Source of the DNA: Bin55 sp965203735
GTDB taxonomy: Bacteria; Pseudomonadota; Gammaproteobacteria; Pseudomonadales; Azotimanducaceae
NCBI GenBank assembly: GCA_965203735.1
Contig: OZ241909.1
Span: 1,736,001-1,800,000, forward strand
Length of the DNA stretch: 64,000 bases
Direction of reading: 5' to 3'
The notes beneath the pieces are model-generated. The model was not told where the DNA came from. It saw only the letters and a program-made list of their open reading frames with translations, and did not search any database. The translations under genes and the position numbers were made by a program. This document shows, piece by piece, positions 1 to 8,719 of this stretch. Numbering within the stretch: the stretch's first letter is position 1; each line of letters opens with the position of its first letter.

Positions 1-644
1 GTCAAGCTGGCATTAATCGGAGCAACGGGGAACCTCCCTTTGATGCCTATCGTGTACGGGACGAGCTACTGGACGGAGATGTCTTAACCATTGATGCAAA
101 CAGTCGACCCATTGAAGTGTCTGATAGCCAAACTCTCGTTGGTAGGATTGTTTCCCGGACCGAGCCAAAGCTTCGTCCCGTGGATGAAGTTCGACCTCAA
201 ATCGAGGGTGGATTGAAGTCGATGAGAGCTAGAAAGCTTGCTGAAGAAGCACGCGACGGAGCAATGGCAAGTCTAGAGGAAACCAAGGATTATTCGTCCG
301 TGGCCAATGAGTTCGAATTTGAGTGGACCACGTACGATGCGACTCAAAAAAACAACACCGAAGTGAATCGGAATATCCTTGAAGCTGCCTTTGGTGAACG
401 ATTGCCTTCAGACGAAGAGCGCAAAATTCTCTCTGTCGATGTTAGTCCCATTGAATTTGCCATTGTCGTTGTGTCTCGGATGGAACTCGGAGACTACAAC
501 GAACTACCACAAGCCCAGCAAACACAGGTACGTGACGAACTCCTAGACGGATTGAAGAGCAACGGATTGGTTTCGTTCATTGACTCTTTGCGAAGTGAGG
601 CTTCTTTGAAGTACCAAGTTCAAGAGTTCGCCGAAATACCATAG
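1..644 (+). CDS. ppiD: C-terminal part of a PpiD/SurA-like periplasmic peptidyl-prolyl isomerase (5'-truncated)
   Basis: The reading frame is open from base 3 to the TAG at 642-644, so the gene enters from outside the window and the GTG at 117 is not its real start. The visible ~213 residues resemble the C-terminal part of PpiD, the membrane-anchored periplasmic folding factor: an acidic alpha-helical stretch (VDEVRPQIEGGL, then KLAEEARDGAMASLEE) followed by the second substrate-binding half with NILEAAFG and an ending FIDSLRSEASLKYQ. The parvulin domain and the N-terminal membrane anchor would lie upstream and are not seen. rnhA follows after 35 bases on the same strand. PpiD is more likely than SurA because of the long helical tail, but the assignment rests on the C-terminus only. 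Confidence 0.72.
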   Translation, partial: QAGINRSNGEPPFDAYRVRDELLDGDVLTIDANSRPIEVSDSQTLVGRIVSRTEPKLRPVDEVRPQIEGGLKSMRARKLAEEARDGAMASLEETKDYSSVANEFEFEWTTYDATQKNNTEVNRNILEAAFGERLPSDEERKILSVDVSPIEFAIVVVSRMELGDYNELPQAQQTQVRDELLDGLKSNGLVSFIDSLRSEASLKYQVQEFAEIP

Positions 645-679
645 TTAGTTGATCTTATTCTTCGTATCGAATTGAAGCT

Positions 680-1141
680 TTGAATCCCGTTCGGATCTAT
701 ACCGACGGGGCGTGTTTGCACAACCCAGGACCTGGCGGTTGGGCCGCGCTTCTCATCACCGACAACGACGAGCTTGAACTCACTGGAGGGGCTCGCTACA
801 CAACTAACAATCGTATGGAGATGATTGCTGCGATCAAAGGGTTGGAGGCGTGCCAGAATTCATCCAAGGTTCTTCTGTTCACGGACTCGAAGTATCTTCG
901 CGATGGAATAACGGTTTACATTCGGACTTGGCGCAAGAACGGTTGGCGCACAGCGAAGAACTCTCCGGTCAAGAACATCGAACTGTGGCAACGCTTGGAT
1001 GAGCTTGTACATGTACAAGAGGTTCAATGGCATTGGGTAAAGGGTCACAGTGGGAATCCCGAAAACGAGAGGGTAGATTCTTTGGCTCGAGAGCAGGCTC
1101 GCAAATTTCAAGAATTCATGGAACAAGGCAATGAGCTCTAG
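680..1141 (+). CDS. rnhA: Ribonuclease HI
   Basis: RNase HI hydrolyses the RNA strand of RNA-DNA hybrids (R-loops, primer remnants) in the cytoplasm. The 153-residue protein is the normal family length and carries the full metal-binding set: Asp9 in YTDGAC, Glu47 in NNRMEM, Asp69 in FTDSKY, and the late Asp in NERVDSLA. The motif NPGPGGW and the basic handle (TWRKNGWRTAKNSPVKN) match the E. coli type. The start is a TTG at 680; no ATG or GTG in frame lies close upstream, and this start gives the expected N-terminus. The last 11 bases overlap the start of dnaQ in a different frame, so the two genes are probably translationally coupled. Confidence 0.95.
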   Translation: MNPVRIYTDGACLHNPGPGGWAALLITDNDELELTGGARYTTNNRMEMIAAIKGLEACQNSSKVLLFTDSKYLRDGITVYIRTWRKNGWRTAKNSPVKNIELWQRLDELVHVQEVQWHWVKGHSGNPENERVDSLAREQARKFQEFMEQGNEL

Positions 1142-1826
1142 TCGGTTTTTGGTACTAGACACGGAAACTACAGGTCTGGATGTCCATGAGGGGCATCGGA
1201 TCATTGAGGTGGGATGCGTGGAAGTGGACAACTTCCAGATTACTGATCGGGAATTTCATGCGTACGTGAACCCGGAACGAGAAATCCATCCAGAAGCGCA
1301 AAAAGTACATGGTCTCTCGCTATCTAGACTGTCCAACGAACCGGTGTTTACGGAAATTGCGTCTGACTTTCTAAATTTTGTAAGGGACCACGAGGTAGTG
1401 ATACACAACGCTTCCTTTGATATACCGTTCCTTAACAACGAGCTCAAACTCAGCGGCTTCGAGGAACGTGTGGATCAAATTTGCAAGGTGGTCGACTCGT
1501 TAGAGATTGCGGGACGTAAACATGCGCGTCAATACAACAATCTAGACGCATTGTGCAAGCGTTACAACGTAGACACGACAACTCGCGAAGAAGCTCATGG
1601 AGCATTGGTAGATGCCAGACTGCTCGCTCGGGTCTACATCAAGATGACTGCGGGTGAGGTTGGCTTGTTCGGTGACTCAGAATCGCAATCCCAAAGGAAG
1701 GAACATACGCTGGACCCAGCCGCTTACGAACGAATACGTCCCATTCTTGTACGTGCATCGGACGAAGAAATTGAGGCGCATGAAGCATACATGCGAAACT
1801 TGCAGCTTAGCCTTCAAGAAGGCTAA
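1131..1826 (+). CDS. dnaQ: DNA polymerase III epsilon subunit (3'-5' proofreading exonuclease)
   Basis: Epsilon is the proofreading exonuclease of the replicative polymerase core. The 231-residue protein (E. coli 243) has the DEDDh exonuclease motifs: Exo I DTETTG with Asp10 and Glu12, Exo II around HNASFDIPFLN, and Exo III HGALVDA with the catalytic His and Asp. The C-terminal part (EEIEAHEAYMRNLQ) corresponds to the tail that in E. coli contacts the alpha subunit. The ATG at 1131 lies inside rnhA, giving an 11-base overlap. The rnhA-dnaQ neighbourhood is typical of gammaproteobacteria, although there the two are often divergent; here they are co-directional. A perfect hairpin covers the stop codon. 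Confidence 0.95.
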   Translation: MSSSRFLVLDTETTGLDVHEGHRIIEVGCVEVDNFQITDREFHAYVNPEREIHPEAQKVHGLSLSRLSNEPVFTEIASDFLNFVRDHEVVIHNASFDIPFLNNELKLSGFEERVDQICKVVDSLEIAGRKHARQYNNLDALCKRYNVDTTTREEAHGALVDARLLARVYIKMTAGEVGLFGDSESQSQRKEHTLDPAAYERIRPILVRASDEEIEAHEAYMRNLQLSLQEG

Positions 1827-1827
1827 G
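1806..1827 (+). other. Perfect 10-bp hairpin over the dnaQ stop codon
   Basis: CTTAGCCTTC (1806-1815), a two-base spacer and GAAGGCTAAG (1818-1827) form a perfect inverted repeat that includes the last codons and the TAA of dnaQ. It sits between two converging genes (dnaQ plus, nhaB minus, 36 bases apart), where a transcription terminator would be expected. There is no T-run on either side, so a standard Rho-independent terminator is not shown; it may be a stabilising 3' end or a Rho-assisted stop. Confidence 0.45.
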
Positions 1828-1862
1828 GTCTTAAGCTAAGTACTCACTTCGGTACTAGTTCA

Positions 1863-3443
1863 TCATCCTTGGTACAGAAAGAACGTCACCATACACCAAC
1901 CGGTAATTCCCATTGTCACGAAGTATGGGAAAGCCATTTGGACCATTCGTATGTACGAGAGATTGATTAAAGGTGCTAAGGAAGTCGTAAGGAGAAACAA
2001 GAACGCCGCCTGGCCATTCGGAGTGAGAACGCTAGGAATATTCGTTCCAGTATTGACCGCAATCGCGAGAATGTCAAACAAGTGGCGGTCGATAGCCCCG
2101 GCTTGGTATGCAGCCTCAATTTCCTTTATGTAGACGGTAGCCACGAAAACGTTATCGCTAATTGCCGAGAGTAGCCCATTTGCGATATAGAACATTCCCG
2201 GCTGTTGGGATGGTTCCAGAGTTAGAACCCAAGTAACAACTGGCGCAAACAAGTGCTGGTCGTGAATAACGGCGACAATAGCGAAAAAGACGACAAGCAA
2301 CGAAATAAACGGAAGGGCCTCACCAAAGCCATCGGCGATCCGATGTTCATCAACGATTCCATTAAAGGCGGTTTGTACGACGATGATCATCAAACCAACG
2401 ATACCCACTTCGGCAATGTGAAATGCCAGTGCTATAACGAGCAAGATCGCCGCGATCGCCTGTATAACAAGTTGGGCTTTCTCACCCGATGTGCGATTGA
2501 TATCTTCTTTATTCTCGTATTCCTGCATTATTTCTCGAATGGGATTGGGAAGTTTTGCTCCGTAGTGAAACCATCCGGTTAGTTCAAGCAAAAGGCAGGT
2601 ACTAAATCCCACGACCATCACGGGGAGCGTCACGATCGCCATTCGTAGAAAAAACTCGATGAATTCCCACCCCATTACCTTGGCGATAAGGAGGTTTTGT
2701 GGCTCACCGACTGTGGTCATCACGCCGCCAATTGCGGTTCCTACCGCCGCATGCATTAACAAGCCACGGAGAAATGCACGAAACTTCTCGAGTTCCTTCT
2801 CGCGCTCCAACTTAGACTCTTCGTCCTTCGGCGGGTCATCCGTCTTTACCACTTCGTTGTAGACGTGCCAGAAGCCTAAGCCCACACTGATAACGACCGC
2901 CGTGACGGTAAGAGCATCGAGAAATGCTGAAAGCACTGCGGCCACGGAACTGAAGAGGATCGCCAAGAGAATTTGCGATCGCACTCTAACAAGTATCTTC
3001 GTGAAAATGAACAGCAGAAGCTCTCGCATAAAGAAGATTGCCGTAACCATGAACAGCAGGAGAAGAATTACCGGGAATCCGGTCACAATTTCCTGATAGA
3101 CGTGTTTTGTGTTGGTCATTCCCAACGCAATGGCTTCGATGGCTAACAACCCGCCAGGTTGCAATGGATAGCACCTGAGAGCCATCGCAAGAGTAAAGAT
3201 GAACTCCAACACGAGAGCCCAACCTGCAACAGTGTGCATATGCGACAACGCGGTACCAATAAATGAACCTTCGAATAGGGGTGCAAGAGATGCCATCCAC
3301 CAAAGTATTGGATTGAGGATGAGGAAGGCAACAATTGTCTGCTTGTACCAGGTGGGGGCAGACCCCAGAAAATTGGTTGCAAATGTCTTCAGTCCTAGTC
3401 GAGGCGAGGATCCAGGGTTTGAAATCGAAATTGGGTCAGACAA
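1863..3443 (-). CDS. nhaB: Na+/H+ antiporter NhaB
   Basis: NhaB is an inner-membrane antiporter that extrudes sodium in exchange for protons and is found mainly in gammaproteobacteria. The 526-residue protein (E. coli 513) follows the family along its length: NFLGSAPTWYKQ near the N-terminus, AEFIFTLAMALRCYPL-like and PGGLLAIEAIALGMT segments, LSAFLDALTVTAVVIS, GEPQNLLIAKVMGWEF, and NTGTNIPSVLTPNGQAAFLF near the end, with about a dozen hydrophobic segments. The start is TTG at 3443-3441, preceded by AGGA eight bases upstream on the minus strand. It converges with dnaQ. Sodium extrusion fits a marine or saline habitat. Confidence 0.95.
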   Translation of the reverse strand: MSDPISISNPGSSPRLGLKTFATNFLGSAPTWYKQTIVAFLILNPILWWMASLAPLFEGSFIGTALSHMHTVAGWALVLEFIFTLAMALRCYPLQPGGLLAIEAIALGMTNTKHVYQEIVTGFPVILLLLFMVTAIFFMRELLLFIFTKILVRVRSQILLAILFSSVAAVLSAFLDALTVTAVVISVGLGFWHVYNEVVKTDDPPKDEESKLEREKELEKFRAFLRGLLMHAAVGTAIGGVMTTVGEPQNLLIAKVMGWEFIEFFLRMAIVTLPVMVVGFSTCLLLELTGWFHYGAKLPNPIREIMQEYENKEDINRTSGEKAQLVIQAIAAILLVIALAFHIAEVGIVGLMIIVVQTAFNGIVDEHRIADGFGEALPFISLLVVFFAIVAVIHDQHLFAPVVTWVLTLEPSQQPGMFYIANGLLSAISDNVFVATVYIKEIEAAYQAGAIDRHLFDILAIAVNTGTNIPSVLTPNGQAAFLFLLTTSLAPLINLSYIRMVQMAFPYFVTMGITGWCMVTFFLYQG

Positions 3444-3666
3444 TGTGTTTTTCCTGAGTAGGGGTTTCTGAAGAGCGTTCTGAGGAGCGCACGGCTACTA
3501 TGCACCAATTGAAAAATTGTAGCAAGGCGGCCTGGATGGGACAGTACCCGTGCGAGGGTGAGTCTCTACGAGACTCTCAAACAAGTCGGAATTCTCGTCT
3601 GAGGTGTAGAATCGCAGCGGGGTTGAACAGTGTGCACGAGTTATTTAGAGCATAGGGAATCTTGAG

Positions 3667-4647
3667 ATGAGGATGATCAATTGCAGGTTTCTGATGGGTA
3701 GCATGCTGCTGATCGGATTTTGTACATTCCTTCCTGCAAAGGACATTCCAGCCGATCTTGAAGGTACAGAACTATACGACTGGCTTGGATATGAAGGGAT
3801 CTACGATCCTGAATTGGAAAACGACACTGTCATCGAGACTTTAGAAAGAGGACTTTCCTCGAAGGACTCAGAAATTGTCAGTGCTGCGTTGAACGCCATT
3901 AACTGGTATGCATCGTGGGTTGGATGGGACAGCAGAAGTCCTGAAGAACCACGTCCACTTGATCGGGAGCTCCAACGAATATCAGGACTCAAAGCTTTGC
4001 TTGTCGACACGTGGCAAGAGGAATTTGGGGAAAATCCCGACTTCCACGCCAACCAAGGTCTCGACATGATGGAGATTCGAAACGGCAGGGCTGTTTTCAA
4101 GTCCGAATGGGTGTGGCAATTGATTCCTAATATCCTAGCTGTTCTGTACCCCAAGGATCCAGAAGGCCACGAGATCATATGGGAATCGAAGAATCCCAAT
4201 GGCGCTGAAAGTTTGCTACTTCTTCTCAACTTAGGTGAGTATTCGTCAAACAAGGACCAGGAACTTCGAATCTCGGTACTGTTGGATAGGACGGTTGAGG
4301 CAACACTCACTGCAGAGGCGGCTCGGGGACTAGGGCTATTTCGGAGCAAAGAAGGTTTGGAAGCATTGGTGTCGCGACTCGAGGAGTCAGCGAAGTATCC
4401 CACAAACGCTGTGGGTCACCTCGTCGAGGCTGTTGTCGAGTACGGGAACGATTGTCTTCCCCATGCGGAGCTGCTCCGAAAGACGGGGCGCAGACTTCAG
4501 ATTGATGAACAGATTGGCGTTCGGTACGACAAACCAAAAGGTTACGGTGTGACGCCTGAGCTTGGCAAACGTTATCGAATTCAGGTCGCGTTAGAGAAGT
4601 TGGATGAATTAGAACGAGCCGCACAAGATCCTGATTTGAAACCATAG
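3667..4647 (+). CDS. Exported helical-repeat protein of unknown function
   Basis: I do not recognise this 326-residue protein. It starts with a basic, hydrophobic signal-peptide-like segment (residues 1-24, cleavage plausible near LPAKD). The mature part is alpha-helical and HEAT/Armadillo-like in style: paired helices such as TVIETLERGLSSKDSEIVSAAL and LTAEAARGLGLFRSKEGLEALV, each with the small-hydrophobic spacing of helical repeats. It is probably periplasmic. It lies 11 bases before a gene for another exported helical-repeat protein, so the two are likely one transcription unit together with the paralogue that follows. No catalytic motif is visible. Confidence 0.75.
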   Translation: MRMINCRFLMGSMLLIGFCTFLPAKDIPADLEGTELYDWLGYEGIYDPELENDTVIETLERGLSSKDSEIVSAALNAINWYASWVGWDSRSPEEPRPLDRELQRISGLKALLVDTWQEEFGENPDFHANQGLDMMEIRNGRAVFKSEWVWQLIPNILAVLYPKDPEGHEIIWESKNPNGAESLLLLLNLGEYSSNKDQELRISVLLDRTVEATLTAEAARGLGLFRSKEGLEALVSRLEESAKYPTNAVGHLVEAVVEYGNDCLPHAELLRKTGRRLQIDEQIGVRYDKPKGYGVTPELGKRYRIQVALEKLDELERAAQDPDLKP

Positions 4648-4658
4648 AAGCAAGAACT

Positions 4659-6491
4659 ATGGCTAGTCTTGAGTCAACCATGAAGGTTCTAGATTCTTCT
4701 CACAGCTCCATGCGTCGATTGTTCGAGTCTCGAAGTTGCATTGCTGTCCTGCTAATCGTATCTCTCGGTATTGCGGGATCCTTTGATGTTCATGCCACCA
4801 CTTCCGCAAGTCCGGCGGAAGTAAGTCCCTCAAACATATTGCTGTGGAAGGCTGGCCTTCTTTCTGATGAAGAGCCGTCCATCAATCCATGGGATACCGT
4901 AGTTAGAGATATCGACGAATTACTGGCCCTAGACGCTGAGTTTCACAAGTATCGTGCACTAGATTCGATGGTTTGGAACACGACCGATGCTCGGCTCGAC
5001 GAAATCTTCAAGCAATCGAAGAAGATTGAGGACAAAAATCTTCGTCGAAGTCTGCAGCATTACATCATGCTCGAAATGGCGCGCAGGCAACCTGAGAGGG
5101 CTCTGGACATCACCATAAACTCCCCGTCTGATAACACGAGATTCTTGATCAGCGGGGTGTTTCGCACGTGGGCAATTTCAGATTTGGACGCTGCTATTAA
5201 CCGAGCTAAGAAGCTTGAAGAACCGAATAGACGTATCGCACTAGAGGCGATTCTAGTCTATGGCCACAGGATGGCCATTAACCAAGATCGTGATCTTCAG
5301 CTCGAACTAGGTGAAGAGTTATATGGCGACGATCTACTTGAAAAGTCCTACACCCAACTTCCCGTTGAGGAATTGAAACAAGCCTGGGATTTAATGATTG
5401 ACAGTCACTTGCTAGGCGTTTATCGAACTACATCGCTTCGGAATATTGCAGCCGCTTGGATTGACACTGCAAACTACCAGTACCAGTTCGTACCTTCAAT
5501 CTGTCGCTCATTGCCAAATGTCTATGAACGATCTTGGATCCTGGAATTCCTCCTTAAGCACGTTTCAGAAACCGATTTGCGACCCGCTTTTGAACTTGCC
5601 GTCGAATGTCATGAGAACCAGATGGATGCGCCCTTGATCACCGTCGTGATGGCCTGGGGGCATAGGGACCCTGTAGAAGCATTGCAGGCAATATCTAGTA
5701 TGGAACTGACGAGTCTTCGGTATCCACTGCGTCGAATTGCGGTGGAGGAATGGGCACGTACCGTCCCGGACAAAGTATTGAGAAATCCCGATCTTCTTCC
5801 ATCCGACTTGCGTGAATGGGGAGTGGCTTGTGCAGTTAAAGAGGTAGCGAGGCGTTCCCCCAGAAGAGCATCCCGATTGATTTCCAAGGTACATCAAGAT
5901 TACTCGGATTCGGTCGAGCTAGCGATCACTTCCTACTGGTCGGACTCTTCTTGGAAAGCGCCATTGCGATGGTTGGAGTCTAGGTCCACGAGAGGGACTG
6001 TGTCGATTGACTCTTGGATTGACTTGTTCTATCGGGTTGTAGAAGAAGATCCAATTCACGCATTCAAAATTGCTCTTCGTAATTCATCCACAAGTAAAGA
6101 AGATGGATTGGAGTCTATTGTTGTGGTCCAGGTTGCGAGGAAAGATGCACGCCAAGCTAAGTTGTTCCTCGCTCAAATGAGTGATGGTCGAGCCAAGTTT
6201 GTGGCGGGTCGAGAATTGGGAAAGTTCCTGGTCATTCGAAATCGTTTCGATGAAGCAATTGAATTGCGAGGTTTGCTTTCAGAGAGCGAACGAAGCGAGT
6301 ATTTGCAGAACCTGTTTGAATACTGGGCGAACTCCGATCCGGTACAGCTATTCTCATGGGTGAAGAGCACAGACCGTTCGAACCTAAGGCACCGTGGCGC
6401 TCTTGCTTTGGAGAAAGCTGATGCTCGTCGGAAGTCTCTTTCCGATGCTGAGATGCAACAGATTCGCTCGCTGGCTATACTAAATGAATAG
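4659..6491 (+). CDS. Exported helical-repeat protein, tandem paralogue A
   Basis: A 610-residue protein of no family I recognise. A signal peptide lies around residues 20-47 (SRSCIAVLLIVSLGIAG ... VHA), so the true start may be the ATG at 4659, 4680 or 4710. The mature part consists of serial alpha-helical units of about 35-40 residues (for example PERALDITIN, DLDAAINRAKKLEEPNRRIALEA, DPVEALQAISSMELTSLRYP), a TPR/HEAT-like solenoid. The downstream gene at 6684 encodes a clear paralogue: many blocks are identical, including RFLISGVFR, SMELTSLRYPLRRI-like and SLSDAEM segments near the C-terminus. Role unknown; export and a solenoid shape suggest protein-protein contact in the envelope. Confidence 0.8.
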   Translation: MASLESTMKVLDSSHSSMRRLFESRSCIAVLLIVSLGIAGSFDVHATTSASPAEVSPSNILLWKAGLLSDEEPSINPWDTVVRDIDELLALDAEFHKYRALDSMVWNTTDARLDEIFKQSKKIEDKNLRRSLQHYIMLEMARRQPERALDITINSPSDNTRFLISGVFRTWAISDLDAAINRAKKLEEPNRRIALEAILVYGHRMAINQDRDLQLELGEELYGDDLLEKSYTQLPVEELKQAWDLMIDSHLLGVYRTTSLRNIAAAWIDTANYQYQFVPSICRSLPNVYERSWILEFLLKHVSETDLRPAFELAVECHENQMDAPLITVVMAWGHRDPVEALQAISSMELTSLRYPLRRIAVEEWARTVPDKVLRNPDLLPSDLREWGVACAVKEVARRSPRRASRLISKVHQDYSDSVELAITSYWSDSSWKAPLRWLESRSTRGTVSIDSWIDLFYRVVEEDPIHAFKIALRNSSTSKEDGLESIVVVQVARKDARQAKLFLAQMSDGRAKFVAGRELGKFLVIRNRFDEAIELRGLLSESERSEYLQNLFEYWANSDPVQLFSWVKSTDRSNLRHRGALALEKADARRKSLSDAEMQQIRSLAILNE

Positions 6492-6506
6492 ACAACAGCG
6501 AGGAAA

Positions 6507-8547
6507 CAACGGACTGGCTGTTCGTCAGTTAGCATTCGTAGAAAGACATCAACGCTCAAACCGGCTTGATCTTAGGCAGACTCAGTTTACACCGCATAAG
6601 TTGACGCGCCTAGAATTTGTTAATCGTGATCCCTATGTTTGACATCATTGTTTAAGGCTTCGCTCGGCTTGCGATACGTTCATATGGCTGAAGATGCATT
6701 GCTCAGCCGCATTCCTAGAGCGCTCAAGTCTCGCATGCCTCTGGCTGTCTTGCTAATCGCAGCTGGATGCGCTGTGATACCACTTGGTGTTCACGCTGCT
6801 AATTCGTCCAGTTCGCCCGAAGTATGGCCATCAGACGTGTTGTTATGGTTTGCGAGACTCCCGTTTGATGATGAGTTGTCAGCAAATCCCTATGAAGTTG
6901 TGGTTAGAGATGTAGATGAGCTACTTGCTCTAGACTCAGAGTTTCGTCGCTATCAAGCAACACACTGGATGGTCTTTAACGCTACCGATGCTCGGCTTGT
7001 CGAAATCTTGGAGCAATCAGAGAACATTGAGGATAGCAATCTTCAACGTGCACTTCAGCATCGAATTCTTAGAGAAATGGCACACCGTCGACCCCAAGAG
7101 GCCTTGGATACTGCGCTAAATTTCCAGTCTGACCACAGGAGATTTCTCATCAGCGGGGTGTTCCGCTCATTGGCATCCGATGATTTAGATGCTGCTGTAA
7201 ACATTGCTAAAGAGCTTGCGGAACCGAATAGAACCTTGGCTTTAGAGTCAATTCTCGTGTACAACGACAGTTTATCCAACGAACAAAAGCGTGATCTTGC
7301 GCTTGCACTAGGTGAAGACTACGATGCCGACACATTGCTTAAGAGGTCGTACTCAGAGCTCTCCGTTGAAGAGTTGAAGCAAGCATGGAAATCAATGCTT
7401 GACAGTCACTTGCTTGGTACCTACAGAAATTCGTCCTTACAAGCTATTGCTACCGCCTGGATTGATAAGGAAGACTTTCATGTCATCCGTTCCTTGTGTC
7501 GTTCGATACCAAACTTGGAAGAGCGATCAGAAGTCTTGCGATCAGTCTTGAAGCAACTTTCGGACACAGATGCACAAGCGGCATTTGATCTTGCCGTTGA
7601 ATGTCACGAGAATCAGATGGACTCACCTTTAGCCAGAGTTGTCGAAGCGTGGGGATATAGGGAACCATCGAAAGCGCTAAAGGCGATCTCAAATATGGAG
7701 CTAACGAGCCTCCGTTACCCCTTGCGAAGAATTGTCGTAGACGAGTGGGCGAAATTTGACACGGAAGAAATTTTGAGGAATCCTGGTCTTCTACCGAACG
7801 ACTTGCAAGAATGGGGGGTGGCAAATGCAGTCGAAATCGTTTCGCTGTTCTCTCCCAGACGAGCCTCGCGATTGATATCAAGAGTTCATCCGGACTTCTT
7901 GGATGATGTCGAATTTGGCGTTGCACTACACTGGACCAATTTCTCATGGAGAGCTCCGTTGCGATGGTTGGAGTTGAGATCCAAGAATCGTAAGGTGTCG
8001 GTTGATTCTTGGTTTGCCGTTCTTGGTCGGATTGCAGAAGAAAACTCCAAACGGGCATTCGACTTATCTCGCCGCTATTCGAGCCAATACGAAGACAATG
8101 GTTTAGAGTTTGTAGGTATCTTGGCTGTGGCGGAAAGTGACGTATCACAAGCAAAGTTGTTTCTGTCCCAGTTAGACAACGGTAGACCCAAGTCTGTAGC
8201 AAGCCGAGAATTGGGAGAGTTCCTAGTTGACCGTGCCCAATTTGATGACGCCATTGAGTTGCGTGACTTGCTTGTGGGAAGCGAACGTCGAGAGTACCTA
8301 CAAAGCCTGTTTGATCACTGGGCACGATACGATCCAGTGCAACTATTCGCAGGGGTGACTGACTCGGACGGTTCGGACCTAAGGCAACGAGGTGCCCTTG
8401 CTTTGGAGAAGGCTGACGCTCGTAGGAAGTCTCTTTCGGATGCGGAAATGAAACAGATTCGGTCTCTGGCTTTAGAACAGGAGTGACATTCGGCTAGCTA
8501 TCAACGGACTGGATGTTTGTCCGTGCACACTCGTAGCAAGATATCAA
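6507..8547 (+). repeat. Tandem duplication whose 3' flank is also duplicated
   Basis: After the stop codon of paralogue A the bases 6507-6552 match the bases 8502-8547 after paralogue B: by hand count 37 of 46 positions agree without a gap, beginning with CAACGGACTGG in both. The duplicated unit therefore ran past the stop codon into non-coding DNA. The copy at 8504-8524 can fold into a 6-bp hairpin (ACGGAC / GTCCGT); in the first copy this is disrupted. The span given runs from the first flank to the end of the second. Confidence 0.6.
6684..8486 (+). CDS. Exported helical-repeat protein, tandem paralogue B
   Basis: Paralogue of the gene before it, collinear over the whole length and about 600 residues long. 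I place the start at the ATG at 6684; a TTG at 6639 would add 15 residues and has no better ribosome binding site. The signal peptide (SRMPLAVLLIAAGCAVIP ... GVHA) lines up with that of paralogue A. Shared blocks include NATDARL/NTTDARL, RFLISGVFRS, VEELKQAW, ECHENQMD, ELTSLRYPLRRI and the ending GALALEKADARRKSLSDAEM. The 150-190 base gap between the two genes has no other gene. Function unknown; the pair is a recent-looking local duplication. Confidence 0.8.
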   Translation: MAEDALLSRIPRALKSRMPLAVLLIAAGCAVIPLGVHAANSSSSPEVWPSDVLLWFARLPFDDELSANPYEVVVRDVDELLALDSEFRRYQATHWMVFNATDARLVEILEQSENIEDSNLQRALQHRILREMAHRRPQEALDTALNFQSDHRRFLISGVFRSLASDDLDAAVNIAKELAEPNRTLALESILVYNDSLSNEQKRDLALALGEDYDADTLLKRSYSELSVEELKQAWKSMLDSHLLGTYRNSSLQAIATAWIDKEDFHVIRSLCRSIPNLEERSEVLRSVLKQLSDTDAQAAFDLAVECHENQMDSPLARVVEAWGYREPSKALKAISNMELTSLRYPLRRIVVDEWAKFDTEEILRNPGLLPNDLQEWGVANAVEIVSLFSPRRASRLISRVHPDFLDDVEFGVALHWTNFSWRAPLRWLELRSKNRKVSVDSWFAVLGRIAEENSKRAFDLSRRYSSQYEDNGLEFVGILAVAESDVSQAKLFLSQLDNGRPKSVASRELGEFLVDRAQFDDAIELRDLLVGSERREYLQSLFDHWARYDPVQLFAGVTDSDGSDLRQRGALALEKADARRKSLSDAEMKQIRSLALEQE

Positions 8548-8719
8548 GACCGGAGCTCGCCCGAACTCAAGCAGTTGCAAGCTTGACAACACCTCCTCGC
8601 CAGAGGCTTGCTGAATGCAATTCACAACGCCACCCTAGGATTAATCGCGCTAGTCTCTTGAGTGGACACGAGACCGTAGTCATTAAACTACTCACCGCTT
8701 TCCGCTAACGGGCAAACTA
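8487..8719 (+). other. Intergenic stretch between paralogue B and nudC
   Basis: This 233-base gap holds the duplicated flank of the upstream paralogue. A 63-residue frame (8517-8708) exists but has no ribosome binding site, an unnatural composition and no recognisable motif, so I do not call it. No terminator with a T-run and no clear promoter could be identified. Confidence 0.4.

Noticed and set aside
3560..3576. 7-bp hairpin GAGTCTC/GAGACTC before the gene at 3667
   Set aside because: Short, isolated and not near a stop or an obvious promoter. It could be chance, and the 223-base gap shows nothing else.
7483..8325. 280-residue open frame on the minus strand
   Set aside because: It lies fully inside paralogue B, has no ribosome binding site and a shadow-like composition (rich in Ser, Arg, Pro, Leu). 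The plus-strand frame has a paralogue and a signal peptide.
8517..8708. 63-residue frame before nudC
   Set aside because: No ribosome binding site, no motif, and it begins inside the duplicated flank of the upstream paralogue.
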